From Methylomonas aurea (GTDB lineage Bacteria > Pseudomonadota > Gammaproteobacteria > Methylococcales > Methylomonadaceae): 64,000 nt of DNA. The DNA lies in NCBI RefSeq assembly GCF_024505045.1, contig NZ_JANIBM010000004.1:124001-188000 (forward strand), given 5' to 3'. Of this stretch, positions 8,205 to 17,729 are shown piece by piece; within the stretch, counting starts at the first letter, position 1; each line of letters begins with the position of its first letter. The translations under genes and the position numbers were made by a program. The notes under the pieces were generated by a model, which was given only the letters and a program-made list of their open reading frames with translations, was not told the origin of the DNA and made no database searches.

Positions 8205-10673
8205 ATGATCAAGAAAGGACTCAGCGAAGCTGACATCTGCGCTAAGTACATCACTCCGTATCTGATCCAAGCCGGTTGGGACGAACTAACTCAGATTCGC
8301 CGAGAGGTTTCGTTTACCAAAGGCCGTATTATCGTCCGCGGCAAACTGGTCACCCGCGGCAAGGCCAAGCGTGCTGACTACGTACTCTATTTTCAGCACT
8401 TTCCCATCGCCGTTATCGAAGCCAAGGACAATAGCCATGGCGTCGGGGATGGCATGCAGCAGGCTCTGGATTACGCCAAAATTTTGAATGTGCCTTTCGT
8501 GTTCTCCAGCAATGGCGACGGTTTTCTGTTCCACGATAAAACCGGTCAATCCAACCCCATAGAACGAGAGTTAGCCCCGGAGCAATTTCCGAGTCCTGCT
8601 CAACTTTGGCAACGTTATCGTCAATGGAAACAGCTCGATAACGACCAGGAAGGCATTGTCCTGGAACCCTATTACAACGACGGTAGCGGCAAGGAACCAC
8701 GGTACTACCAACGCAACGCCATCAATGCCACCATCGAAGCCATCGCCAAAGGGCAGGAGCGCATTTTACTGGTCATGGCGACCGGCACCGGCAAAACCTA
8801 TACCGCGTTCCAGATTATTTGGCGATTGTGGAAATCAAACTGGCGGCAACATCGGCAGAAGCGGGTATTGTTTCTTGCCGACCGCAACGTACTAGTCAAT
8901 CAAACCATGGTTAACGACTTTCGTCCGTTCGGTCCTGCCATGGCCAAACTTAGCACCAACGCCAAAACCATCGAACGCGACGATGGCACTTTCGTTGATT
9001 TAACTACTGCCATCGACAGTAAACGCCGCATCGATACCGCTTACGAAATCTATCTCGGACTTTACCAAGCCCTGACCGGCCCTGAAGAGCGGCAAAAAAT
9101 ATACCGCGAGCTATCGGCCGATTTTTTCGACCTGATCATCGTCGACGAATGCCACCGCGGCAGTGCCGCCGAGGATTCGGCCTGGCGCGAAATCCTCGAG
9201 CATTTCAAACCGGCTACTCAAATCGGTTTGACCGCTACACCCAAGGAAACCGCCTACGTCTCCAACATCCATTACTTCGGCGAGCCGGTTTATACCTACT
9301 CGCTGAAACAGGGCATTAGCGACGGCTTTCTAGCCCCCTACAAAGTCATTAAAGTCCATCTGGACATCGATGTCGAAGGCTTCCGTCCGAAAAAAGGCGA
9401 AACCGACCAGCAAGGGCTCCTGATCGATGACCGTATCTACAATATTAAGGATTTCGATCGCACCATCATCATCGACAGCCGAACCCAGCGCGTCGCCAAA
9501 TGGATTTCCGACTATCTTAAGCAAAGCGGCGACCGCTTCCAAAAAACCATTGTCTTCTGTGTCGATACCGAGCATGCCGCCCTGATGCGCCAAGCCCTGA
9601 TCCTGGAAAATCAGGACGAGGTACTGAAAAACGACCGGTACATCATGCGTATCACCGGCGACGATGCAACCGGCATCAAACAACTCGATAACTTTATCGA
9701 TCCAGAATCCACGTACCCGGTCATCGTCACCACCTCGCGCCTGTTATCCACCGGCGTCGATGCCCAAACCTGCAAACTCATCGTGATCGACCGACCGGTA
9801 GGTTCGATGACCGAGTTCAAGCAAATCCTCGGTCGCGGCACTCGAGTGTATGAAGATCTGAAAAAATTTTATTTCACCTTGGTCGATTTCCGCCAGGCCA
9901 GCGCCCACTTTGCCGACAAGGCTTTCGACGGCGAGCCGGTGCAAATCTACGAACCCGAGGAAGACGACCCGGTCTTGCCGCCCGATGACCTGCCACCCAC
10001 CAGCGATCCCGACGAGCCGATTCCGGAACAGCCCGGCGACGACGAGGAGGTGCTGGTCGATCCGCCCGGACCGGAAACGGACCTGCCCGGCATCACCGAG
10101 CCGCCGCCCAAATACCGCGTCAAAGGCAAGCCGGTCAGCGTACTGAAAGAGCGCATCGAATACCTCGACGAAAACGGCAAGTTGATTACCGAATCCCTGC
10201 GCGACTTTTCTCGCAAAGCGATTCGAGCCCACTTTGCCAGTCTGGATCAGTTCTTGAAGCGTTGGAAATCTGCCGAACGCAAAGAAGCCATCATCGAAGA
10301 ACTGGCGGAAGAAGGCTTGTTGCTTGAGCCGTTGTTGGAAGAAGTCGGCAAAGACCTCGACCCGTTCGATCTGATTTGCCATATCGCCTTTGATCAACCG
10401 GCCTTGACCCGCCGCGAGCGCGCCAACAACGTCAAAAAGCGCGACATCTTTACCAAATACGGCGATCAAGCCCGCGCCGTGCTGGAAGCCTTGTTGGATA
10501 AATACCAGGATGAAGGCGTCGTTGCCGGCCTGGATAATGTCAAAATACTGGAAATCGCGCCGTTCAATACCATGGGGATGCCGATTCAACTCATCAAACA
10601 ATTTGGCGGCAAAGCCAACTTTGAAAACGCCGTTCACGAACTCCAAGCCGCCCTCTACGACGAAACCGCTTAA
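8205..10673 (+). CDS. hsdR: Type I restriction enzyme R subunit
   Basis: The 822-aa motor and nuclease subunit of a type I system; it translocates DNA and cuts far from the recognition site. The N-terminal nuclease motif is D58...E72-x-K74 (IAVIEAKD). Walker A is MATGTGKT (K197) and the DEAD-box motif is DECH (314-317), with SF2 motifs further on (GLTATP, ILGRGTR). A proline/acidic linker near residues 585-640 separates the motor from a helical C-terminus like that of EcoEI-type R subunits, which points to type IB. The stop is 3 bases before hsdM. Confidence 0.95.
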   Translation: MIKKGLSEADICAKYITPYLIQAGWDELTQIRREVSFTKGRIIVRGKLVTRGKAKRADYVLYFQHFPIAVIEAKDNSHGVGDGMQQALDYAKILNVPFVFSSNGDGFLFHDKTGQSNPIERELAPEQFPSPAQLWQRYRQWKQLDNDQEGIVLEPYYNDGSGKEPRYYQRNAINATIEAIAKGQERILLVMATGTGKTYTAFQIIWRLWKSNWRQHRQKRVLFLADRNVLVNQTMVNDFRPFGPAMAKLSTNAKTIERDDGTFVDLTTAIDSKRRIDTAYEIYLGLYQALTGPEERQKIYRELSADFFDLIIVDECHRGSAAEDSAWREILEHFKPATQIGLTATPKETAYVSNIHYFGEPVYTYSLKQGISDGFLAPYKVIKVHLDIDVEGFRPKKGETDQQGLLIDDRIYNIKDFDRTIIIDSRTQRVAKWISDYLKQSGDRFQKTIVFCVDTEHAALMRQALILENQDEVLKNDRYIMRITGDDATGIKQLDNFIDPESTYPVIVTTSRLLSTGVDAQTCKLIVIDRPVGSMTEFKQILGRGTRVYEDLKKFYFTLVDFRQASAHFADKAFDGEPVQIYEPEEDDPVLPPDDLPPTSDPDEPIPEQPGDDEEVLVDPPGPETDLPGITEPPPKYRVKGKPVSVLKERIEYLDENGKLITESLRDFSRKAIRAHFASLDQFLKRWKSAERKEAIIEELAEEGLLLEPLLEEVGKDLDPFDLICHIAFDQPALTRRERANNVKKRDIFTKYGDQARAVLEALLDKYQDEGVVAGLDNVKILEIAPFNTMGMPIQLIKQFGGKANFENAVHELQAALYDETA

Positions 10674-10676
10674 TTC

Positions 10677-12134
10677 ATGTCAGCTCGCAATACCGTTAAA
10701 TCCATCCAAGACATCATGCGCCAGGATGTCGGCGTCGATGGCGACGCCCAGCGCCTCTCGCAACTGTGCTGGATGTTCTTTTTAAAAATCATCGACGATC
10801 AGGATCAACAACTGGAATTGATGCAGGACGATTACCAGTCGCCGATTCCGGAAAAATACCAGTGGCGTAATTGGGCCGCCGATCCGGAAGGCATTACCGG
10901 CGATGCCTTGATGGCCTTTATCAATACCGAACTGTTCCCGGCTCTGAAAGATTTGCTGGTGTTCGGCAAACAAGCCAATCGCATCCGCGTCGTCAAAAGC
11001 GTGTTCGAGGATGCCTACAACTATATGAAATCCGGCCAGTTGATGCGCCAGGTCATCAACAAAATCAGCAGCGTCGATTTCAACGACTTGGCCGAGCGCA
11101 AACACTTCGGCGACATCTACGAACAACTGCTCAATGACCTGCAAAGCGCCGGTAATGCCGGTGAATACTACACGCCGCGCGCCGTCACCGCCTTCATGGT
11201 CGACCGTATTGATCCCAAACCCGGCGAAATCCTGTTTGATCCATCTTGCGGTACCGGCGGCTTTCTGACCTGCGCCATTCGCCACATGCGCGACCGTTAC
11301 GTTAAAAAGGTAGAAGATGAACAAGCCCTGCAAGCCAGTCTGCGCGCCGTCGAGAAAAAGCAGTTGCCGCACATGCTCTGCGTCACCAACATGCTGCTGC
11401 ATGGCATCGAAGACCCCAGCTTTGTGCGCCACGACAATACCCTGGCCAAGCCTTACATCAGTTGGGGCCAAGCCGACCGTGTCGATATTATTCTGACCAA
11501 TCCGCCCTTCGGTGGTCGTGAGGAAGATGGTATCGAATCCAATTTCCCGGCCCAGTTCCGCACCAAAGAGACTGCCGACCTGTTCTTGGCCTTGTTCATT
11601 CGTTTGCTAAAGCCCGGTGGCCGTGCTGCCATCGTCTTGCCGGACGGCTCGCTATTCGGCGAAGGTGTCAAAACCCGCCTCAAGGAACATCTGCTGCAAG
11701 AGTGCAACCTGCACACCATCGTCCGTCTGCCCAACAGCGTATTCAAGCCTTACGCCAGCATCGGCACCAACTTGCTGTTCTTTGAGAAAGGCCAGCCGAC
11801 TCAGGACGTCTGGTTTTACGAGCATCAAGTACCGGCCACGCAAAAAGCCTATTCCATGACCAAACCCATCCGCGTCGAACATCTGCAAGGCTGCGTCGAT
11901 TGGTGGGGCGGTGCAGAACGCCAAGGCCGTCAGGAAACCGAGCAAGCCTGGAAAGTCGGCATCGAGGACATCAAAGCCCGCAACTACAACCTGGATTACA
12001 AAAACCCGCACAGCGTTGCCGCTGATCATGGCGATCCGGCGGAACTGTTAGCCAAGCTGGAACAAGACGAACAAACTGTTGCCCGATTGCGGGATCAATT
12101 GAAAAGCATTCTGGCCGAGGCATTGCTGCGATGA
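10677..12134 (+). CDS. hsdM: Type I DNA methyltransferase M subunit
   Basis: Adenine-N6 methyltransferase subunit (485 aa). The SAM-binding motif DPSCGTGGFL starts at D188 and the catalytic NPPF is at 275-278. An N-terminal helical HsdM_N domain (about 8-140) precedes it, and the C-terminus ends in a helix suited to bind HsdS. It overlaps the next gene by ATGA, so hsdM, the DUF1016 gene and hsdS are translationally linked. Confidence 0.95.
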   Translation: MSARNTVKSIQDIMRQDVGVDGDAQRLSQLCWMFFLKIIDDQDQQLELMQDDYQSPIPEKYQWRNWAADPEGITGDALMAFINTELFPALKDLLVFGKQANRIRVVKSVFEDAYNYMKSGQLMRQVINKISSVDFNDLAERKHFGDIYEQLLNDLQSAGNAGEYYTPRAVTAFMVDRIDPKPGEILFDPSCGTGGFLTCAIRHMRDRYVKKVEDEQALQASLRAVEKKQLPHMLCVTNMLLHGIEDPSFVRHDNTLAKPYISWGQADRVDIILTNPPFGGREEDGIESNFPAQFRTKETADLFLALFIRLLKPGGRAAIVLPDGSLFGEGVKTRLKEHLLQECNLHTIVRLPNSVFKPYASIGTNLLFFEKGQPTQDVWFYEHQVPATQKAYSMTKPIRVEHLQGCVDWWGGAERQGRQETEQAWKVGIEDIKARNYNLDYKNPHSVAADHGDPAELLAKLEQDEQTVARLRDQLKSILAEALLR

Positions 12135-13156
12135 ACCAGCTTGCTACCAGCGATTTTACGGAAATTACCCAACTGATCGTCAGCGCCCGCCAACGTGCCG
12201 TGCAGGCGGTCAACACCGCGTTGATTGATTTGTATTGGCAAGTTGGCCAAGTCATCAGCCACAAGATTGCCGCTGCCGAATGGGGTGATGGCGTGGTGTC
12301 TCAGCTAGCCGCCCATCTGGCCCAGACCCAGCCTGGCTTGCGCGGGTTCACCCGTTCCAATCTATTCCGTATGCGGCAGTTTTACGAAACGTACCGGGAT
12401 GACGAAAAAGTCGCACCACTGGCGCGACAATTGCCGTGGACCCATAACCTGATCATTCTCAACCAAAGCAAGCGCCCGGAAGAACGCGAGTTTTACCTGC
12501 GGCTGGCGATTGAGGAACAATGGAGCAAGCGCGAACTGGAGCGCCAACTCAAAACGGCCTTGTTCGAGCGCACCGTCCTTAATCCGCCAAAAGTGTCACC
12601 ACTGGTGACACAAATTCACCCGGAAGCCCTGAGCATCTTCAAAGACAGCTATCTGGTCGAATTCCTCGACCTGCCGCACGGTCACGCCGAAGCCGATTTG
12701 CATCAAGGCTTGCTGCAACAGCTCAAGCAATTTCTGATAGAACTGGGCCGGGATTTTTGTTTTGTCGGCAGCCAATACCCGCTACAGGTCGGGGGCCGCG
12801 ATTTTGCCCTGGATTTGCTGTTTTTCCATCGTGGCCTAAATTGTCTGGTGGCTATCGAACTCAAAGTCGGCCGCTTCGAGCCGGAATACCTCGGCAAGCT
12901 GGATTTTTATCTGGAAGCCCTGGACCGCGACGCCAAAAAGCCCCACGAACACCCCAGCATCGGCGTGCTGCTCTGTGCCAGCAAAGACAGCGAAGTGGTG
13001 GAATACGCCCTCAGCCGCAGCCTGTCGCCGGCGCTGATCGCCGAATACCAAACCCAATTGCCGGACAAAGCCCTGCTGCAAGCCAAGCTGCATGAATTCT
13101 ACCGATTGAATTCGCCGGACGATGACGCGGCAGACGACAGCGGAGCCAGCGCATGA
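12131..13156 (+). CDS. DUF1016 (YhcG-type) PD-(D/E)xK nuclease
   Basis: A 341-aa protein with an N-terminal DUF1016 helical domain (IVSARQRAVQAVNTALIDLYWQVG) and a C-terminal PD-(D/E)xK nuclease core: D224/D228 (DFALDLLFF) and E243-L-K245 (VAIELK), followed by the conserved FEPEYLGKLDFYLEALD. It overlaps hsdM by 4 bases and hsdS by 4 bases, so it is part of the hsd operon rather than a nearby insertion. Family members often accompany type I systems; the biochemical role is not settled. It may add a second nuclease to the complex or act alone in defence. Confidence 0.85.
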   Translation: MNQLATSDFTEITQLIVSARQRAVQAVNTALIDLYWQVGQVISHKIAAAEWGDGVVSQLAAHLAQTQPGLRGFTRSNLFRMRQFYETYRDDEKVAPLARQLPWTHNLIILNQSKRPEEREFYLRLAIEEQWSKRELERQLKTALFERTVLNPPKVSPLVTQIHPEALSIFKDSYLVEFLDLPHGHAEADLHQGLLQQLKQFLIELGRDFCFVGSQYPLQVGGRDFALDLLFFHRGLNCLVAIELKVGRFEPEYLGKLDFYLEALDRDAKKPHEHPSIGVLLCASKDSEVVEYALSRSLSPALIAEYQTQLPDKALLQAKLHEFYRLNSPDDDAADDSGASA

Positions 13157-14943
13157 ACCCGGAACAGCTACTACAACACTTCGACCGCATCAGCGAGGCG
13201 CCGGATGCCATTCCAAGGTTACGGCGCTTTATTCTGGATTTGGCGGTGCGGGGGAAATTGGTTGAGCAAGACCCGAATGATGAGCCTGTAGTTTGTTTGC
13301 TGGCAATCAATGATAGAGAACGACAAGATAAATCAAAATTGGATCATCGTGCTGATTTGGAGCAACAGGAGTTATTAGCGGAAGAACACCGTTGGGCGGT
13401 TCCATCATCCTGGGCTTGGCGCGGCTTGGCAGACATTGTTTTATTCATCGACTATCGCGGCAAAACTCCCACGAAAACTGCAGCAGGTGTAAGGCTTATA
13501 ACCGCTAAAAATGTTAAACAAGGCTATATAAATTTGTCGCCAGATGAATTCCTTGCTGAACCCGATTACCAAAAATGGATGACACGAGGGGTTCCGAAAA
13601 TAGGTGACGTTTTATTTACTACTGAAGCGCCGATGGGTAACGCGGCTGTAGTCCGGTTATCCGATAAATTTGCGTTAGCGCAACGTGTTATTTGTTTTCA
13701 CCCTTACACTCAACTGAATTCTGATTTTTTAGTTTTGCAATTGCTTGCCCAACCATTTCAGTTCATCTTAGATAAGACAGCAACTGGATTAACTGCAAAA
13801 GGCATCAAGGCGGCCAAACTCAAACGTTTACCAATCGCCATTCCGCCTCTTGCCGAACAAAACCGCATCGTCGCCAAAGTCGATGAGTTGATGGCGCTGT
13901 GCGACCAGTTGCAGGCGGCGCAAACCGAGCGCGAACAAAGCCGCGACCGACTGGTAGCCGCCAGCCTGCAAAGCCTCAACCCACCGGCCGACGACGAAGC
14001 CGCCAACGCTCCGGAAACCCAGCGCGAACAAGCCCGCTTCCTCTTCAACCACCTGCCGCGCCTCACCACCCGCCCGGCCCACATCAAACAACTGCGCCAA
14101 ACCATCCTCAACCTCGCCGTGCGCGGCAAGCTGGTTGCTCAAGACCCGAATGATGAGCCAGTCAGCATTACGCTTGAAAAATCGCGCGCTCAAAATTTTA
14201 AACGATGGAATGAAGATCTACTGAATAGGGGTATAGATGGAAGTAAGAAATGCCCTTCCCGATACAAAGAACTGACCGAGCCAAATACCAAGGTTTTATT
14301 CGCATTACCAATGCTCTGGAATTGGGTTTGTTGGGAAAGTATTTTAGCCTTTGGAGAGGGAACGTTTAAACGAGGCCCTTTTGGTAGCGCGTTGACGAAA
14401 TCAATATTTGTTTCATCTGGCTATAAAGTCTATGAACAGTATTGTCCTATAAATGACGATTGTTCTTTCGCTCGCTATTACATTACGCCTGAAAAATTCA
14501 AAGAGCTGGAGGGGTTTGCAGTTAAAGCGGGCGATTTTTTAATTAGTTGTTCTGGCGTTACGTTGGGTCGTATAACGCAAGTACCAAACGACTACGAAGA
14601 AGGTGTAATTAACCAAGCTTTGCTGCGCGTTAGGACAGATAAAACACTTGTCGATGATGCATTTTTTAAAATGTTATTTCGGTCCCCATATTTTCAAACA
14701 CAGATATTTAGTAATTCAATGGGAATGGCAATTCCTAATGTGAAAGGGGTTGCGGAGTTAAAAGCTATACCGTTACCTCTCCCCCCACTAGCCGAACAAC
14801 ACCGCATCGTCGCCAAAGTCGATGAACTGATGGCGCTGTGCGACCAACTGGAAACCCAGCTCGCCGACACCGCCAATGACAGCCGCCGCCTGCTGGAAGC
14901 GGTGTTGCACGACGCCTTATTACCCGCCGACGTTGCCGCATGA
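13153..14943 (+). CDS. hsdS: Type I specificity subunit S
   Basis: Recognises the DNA target and docks two M subunits. The 596-aa length fits EcoEI/EcoAI-type S subunits. Two variable target-recognition regions (about 13300-13830 and 14150-14780, both visibly more AT-rich) alternate with conserved helical spacers. Each spacer copy contains RIVAKVDELMALCDQL, and LVAQDPNDEPV or LVEQDPNDEPV occurs near the start of each half. These internal repeats allow exchange of recognition domains. It ends with an ATGA overlap into the next frame. Confidence 0.93.
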   Translation: MNPEQLLQHFDRISEAPDAIPRLRRFILDLAVRGKLVEQDPNDEPVVCLLAINDRERQDKSKLDHRADLEQQELLAEEHRWAVPSSWAWRGLADIVLFIDYRGKTPTKTAAGVRLITAKNVKQGYINLSPDEFLAEPDYQKWMTRGVPKIGDVLFTTEAPMGNAAVVRLSDKFALAQRVICFHPYTQLNSDFLVLQLLAQPFQFILDKTATGLTAKGIKAAKLKRLPIAIPPLAEQNRIVAKVDELMALCDQLQAAQTEREQSRDRLVAASLQSLNPPADDEAANAPETQREQARFLFNHLPRLTTRPAHIKQLRQTILNLAVRGKLVAQDPNDEPVSITLEKSRAQNFKRWNEDLLNRGIDGSKKCPSRYKELTEPNTKVLFALPMLWNWVCWESILAFGEGTFKRGPFGSALTKSIFVSSGYKVYEQYCPINDDCSFARYYITPEKFKELEGFAVKAGDFLISCSGVTLGRITQVPNDYEEGVINQALLRVRTDKTLVDDAFFKMLFRSPYFQTQIFSNSMGMAIPNVKGVAELKAIPLPLPPLAEQHRIVAKVDELMALCDQLETQLADTANDSRRLLEAVLHDALLPADVAA

Positions 14944-15718
14944 CTGGCACGCCCGCTTTTCAACGCTACATGGGTATCGATTATTCCGGCGCGGAAACCG
15001 CCGATTCCAGTTTGAAGGGCTTGCGGGTTTATCTGGCCGGTACGGACGGCGATGCCGAGGAAATGCAGCCGTCGCCCGGTCCGAAAAAGTATTGGACGCG
15101 GCGCGGTATTGCCGAATGGTTGCTGGAGCAGTTGCGGCAGGATACTCCTAGCTTGGTCGGTATCGACCACGGTTTCTCCTTTCCGTTGCGCTATTTTGAA
15201 GCGCATCATCTGCCGCCGGATTGGCCGAATTTTTTGGACGATTTCCAGCGCCACTGGCCGACCGACGCGCCGCACACCTATGTCGATTGCGTTCGCCACG
15301 GCTCGGTCGGCGACGGTGCGGCAGCGCACGCTGGTGGCGGATTTGCGAGGAGCGCTGCAAGGCCAAGTCGGTGTTTCATTTCGACGTGCAAGGTTCGGTA
15401 GCCAAATCCACGCATGCCGGCATTCCCTGGCTGCGCTATTTACGTCGCGAGTTGGGTGAGTCCGTACATTTTTGGCCGTTCGACGGCTGGTTTATTCAAA
15501 CCGGCCAGTCCGCCATCGTTGAAGCCTATCCCTCGCTGTATAAGCAGCAATTCCCGCTCGAAAACCGCACTGGCGATCAGCACGACGCCTACAGCATTGC
15601 CGCCTGGATGCGCCAAAAAGACCGAAGCGGGCAATTATCCAGTTACCTGTCGCCCGAATTGCCGGGCAACATCAAAGGCATTGCCGGCGTGGAAGGCTGG
15701 ATATTGGGTGTGACCTAA
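14940..15718 (+). pseudogene. Frameshifted RNase H-fold-like gene behind hsdS
   Basis: The frame starts in the hsdS stop (ATGA), reads MGIDYSGAETADSSLKGLRV and LVGIDHGFSFPLRYFEAHHL, and breaks near 15295-15345. The continuation is in another frame: KSVFHFDVQGSVAKSTHAG, then IVEAYPSLYKQ and DQHDAYSIAAWMR, ending at 15718. Both halves make sense as one protein of about 258 aa with an actin/RNase H-like beginning, similar to DUF429-like proteins. One missing base would explain the break. It is either a recent inactivation or a sequencing error. The gene would be the last member of the hsd operon. Confidence 0.65.
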
Positions 15719-15741
15719 GCTTTATTGGGACAGAGTAGACG

Positions 15742-16015
15742 ATGGATGACCGTGCTTTGTTTTGCTCGCTGGATACCGATGGTGTCGCGCACCTTATTTC
15801 GCAAGCCCAGTCAGCGGTTTGTTATGCGGCGCCGGGCATCCGTTTACCGGTCGCACAGTGCGGGCCGGCTGGGGCCGAAACTGATCACGGTCTGTCTGGA
15901 CTTTGACGAGCGGGTGATCCGCATGGGTTATGGCGATTTTACCGCCGTGGAATTGTTGCGCGACACCGGAGTCGCCAGTGAAAAACAGCAGTTTTGGGGC
16001 TATCTTGGTGTTAAG
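15742..16015 (+). pseudogene. Remnant of a phospholipase D-like gene
   Basis: From ATG 15742 the reading ALFCSLDTDGVAHLISQAQ then SAVCYAAPGI is followed, after a shift near 15850-15870, by RLGPKLITVCLDFDERVIRM and GYGDFTAVELLRDTGV. This resembles the N-terminal part of PLD-like proteins that accompany restriction loci. The rest of the gene, including any HKD motif, is missing, so it should be inactive. Confidence 0.5.
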
Positions 16016-16352
16016 AGCGGAAGTTTTTACACTACATTTGGCCTATTAACCCCCTTTCTATGTTTTTTCACGACCTACTTGTTGGGTTGGGCGATACCAA
16101 CCCGATTTATTTAATTAGTCCAACCATTGAACACACCCGACAAACCAACCGTAATTCCGGACGCCTCCGCCATGCTGGAATGCCTGTGCCAAACCGCCGA
16201 GCAGACTTTGGAACGCCAAACGCCGTTTGGGCCATTACGCGGTGATTTGGCAGGATGGCCGGACGGTGTTGGTTGGGGACGACGTTCCTGAGGCCGAAGC
16301 CAATGGCGGTTCGAGCCCGTAGTATTGCCGGCGGATTTCGCTAACGATCCGT
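16016..16352. other. Decayed stretch with gene fragments
   Basis: No intact gene. Short readings such as IPDASAMLECLCQTAEQTLE and HYAVIWQDGRTVLVGDD lie in different frames and look like the broken remains of a small gene. A local inverted repeat (GTTGGGTTGGG ... CCAACCC, about 16081-16103) is also present. The area fits an eroded edge of the defence island. Confidence 0.4.
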
Positions 16353-17072
16353 TCAATTCACCGCGTCATCTGCAATGCCAAAATGATCGGATAAGCGTCC
16401 GGCCATATCCGCTTTGCGGGCGATCATTTTTGCCGCCAGATTAGGCGTGCCGCCGTGGTCGAGGACGGTTCGGCGAATCGATTCGTCTGAAATCCCCGTG
16501 ACGACCCGAATCGCTGCGGCGATGTCGGCTGGCGTCATGCCGCCGAATAGGGTGACGGCGTGCGGGTTGCCGGCGTTCAGCCGTAATTGATCGAGTTCGT
16601 CGACCCGGTCGGCGAAGGCTTTGCCTTTCGGGTCGCCTTGGGCGCGGAAGGCTAGGGCACCGCCCAGGTCCAACGTCAGTACCTGGCCGCCGGCCACGCC
16701 CTGGTTGTCGCCGTGGTAGCCGGCGGCGTCCCAGTTGGCGGTCCAGGCGTGGACGCCGAACCAGCGTTGCGCCTGCCGGCGTTCGCCGGCGTCGAGATGG
16801 GCGACGCAGGTCTTGTCGAGTGCGATCCACTCGGTGGCAATCTGGTCCGGCGCCCGTGTGGCGACGTAAGTCAAGGTCGGAGCGCCGGCCAGTTGATAGA
16901 GCTGGGCGGCGAGCCATTCGTTGCGGGCATGGGCCGGGGATTCCAGCGTCTTGACGTAATAACGCTTGCCGGATGGGTCTTGAAAGATGCCGGCCGGGTT
17001 GCTGCCCAGTTGTCCGCCCACCCGTTGCAGCGCGGCGGTGTCGATGGCCGGCAAATCCCTGCTAATCGCCAT
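16353..17072 (-). CDS. Predicted protein kinase-like protein
   Basis: A 239-aa protein with features of an atypical (HipA/actin-fragmin-like) kinase fold: a glycine-rich GGQLGSNPAGIF (19-30), RYYVK with K41 as possible ATP lysine, RNEW with E52 as a helix-C glutamate candidate, NWDAAGYHGDNQGV (113-126) as a catalytic-loop candidate and LDLGGAL (134-140) in the place of a DFG-type metal loop. The AFRAQGDPKGKAF segment follows. I recall this layout from kinase-like proteins near ADP-ribosyltransferase or phage genes; substrate unknown. It starts 8 bases after the phosphatase stop, so the two genes are co-transcribed. The fold call is an inference. Confidence 0.55.
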   Translation of the reverse strand: MAISRDLPAIDTAALQRVGGQLGSNPAGIFQDPSGKRYYVKTLESPAHARNEWLAAQLYQLAGAPTLTYVATRAPDQIATEWIALDKTCVAHLDAGERRQAQRWFGVHAWTANWDAAGYHGDNQGVAGGQVLTLDLGGALAFRAQGDPKGKAFADRVDELDQLRLNAGNPHAVTLFGGMTPADIAAAIRVVTGISDESIRRTVLDHGGTPNLAAKMIARKADMAGRLSDHFGIADDAVN

Positions 17073-17080
17073 GCGCCGGC

Positions 17081-17635
17081 TCAGGGCATGGGCTGGGTAC
17101 GGCGGACCACGGCCAGTTGCGCCGGGGTTTCGATCGCGCCTTTACGCGCGCCGCGCACGGTTTGAATCGCATCGTCCGGCGGCATGCCCAGTTCCGCCAG
17201 CAGGCGGGCAGCGATCATGCCGGCCCGGCCCAAGCCGCCCTTGCAATGCACCAGCACGTCGCCGCCGCTGCGCAACAGGTCGCGGATGTCTCGGCCGTGG
17301 CTTGCCCATTGCTGTTCGAAATCGTGGCCAGGTATCGAAAAGTCGGCAATCGGCAGATGCCGCCAGTCGATGCCGCGCCGTTTAATTTCGTGGCCCAGTT
17401 GCGGCACCTTGAGTGCGACCAGTTCCGCCGGTTCGACCAGCGTCAACACCAGTTTGGCACCCCAGGCGGCGATGGCATCAAGATCGATGCCCAGGTCGCG
17501 CTCCCAGGCTCCGGTATGGGCGAAACGGTCGTGTTTGCCGGGACAAAAGGTAATGCCGATCCTGCCGTGGGCCGGGCTGGCCCGCACTTCGGCGATTTGC
17601 AAAGGGTGGTTATGGCTGGTGCGTACGGTGGCCAT
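17081..17635 (-). CDS. Dual-specificity/tyrosine phosphatase
   Basis: A 184-aa cysteine phosphatase of the CDKN3-like dual-specificity type. The P-loop HCKGGLGRAG carries nucleophile C131 and R137, and D98 (LPIADFSIPG) is the likely general acid. I choose ATG 17635 because AGGATC lies just upstream and the protein then starts MATVRTSHNHP; the open frame extends 19 codons further without support. The first gene of a pair with the kinase-like protein. Opposing activities on one target are the obvious hypothesis. Confidence 0.8.
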   Translation of the reverse strand: MATVRTSHNHPLQIAEVRASPAHGRIGITFCPGKHDRFAHTGAWERDLGIDLDAIAAWGAKLVLTLVEPAELVALKVPQLGHEIKRRGIDWRHLPIADFSIPGHDFEQQWASHGRDIRDLLRSGGDVLVHCKGGLGRAGMIAARLLAELGMPPDDAIQTVRGARKGAIETPAQLAVVRRTQPMP

Positions 17636-17729
17636 GTTCGATCCTGACGAGTTAACAACGCTCGGGCTGCGAGTGTAGCATGGCGCTAGCAACCGACGGC
17701 CGAGAATACCGAGCGCCAGGATTGCGCGT

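Noticed and set aside
9744-10646. 300-codon frame antisense to hsdR
   Set aside because: The hsdR reading has all motor motifs; the antisense frame has none.
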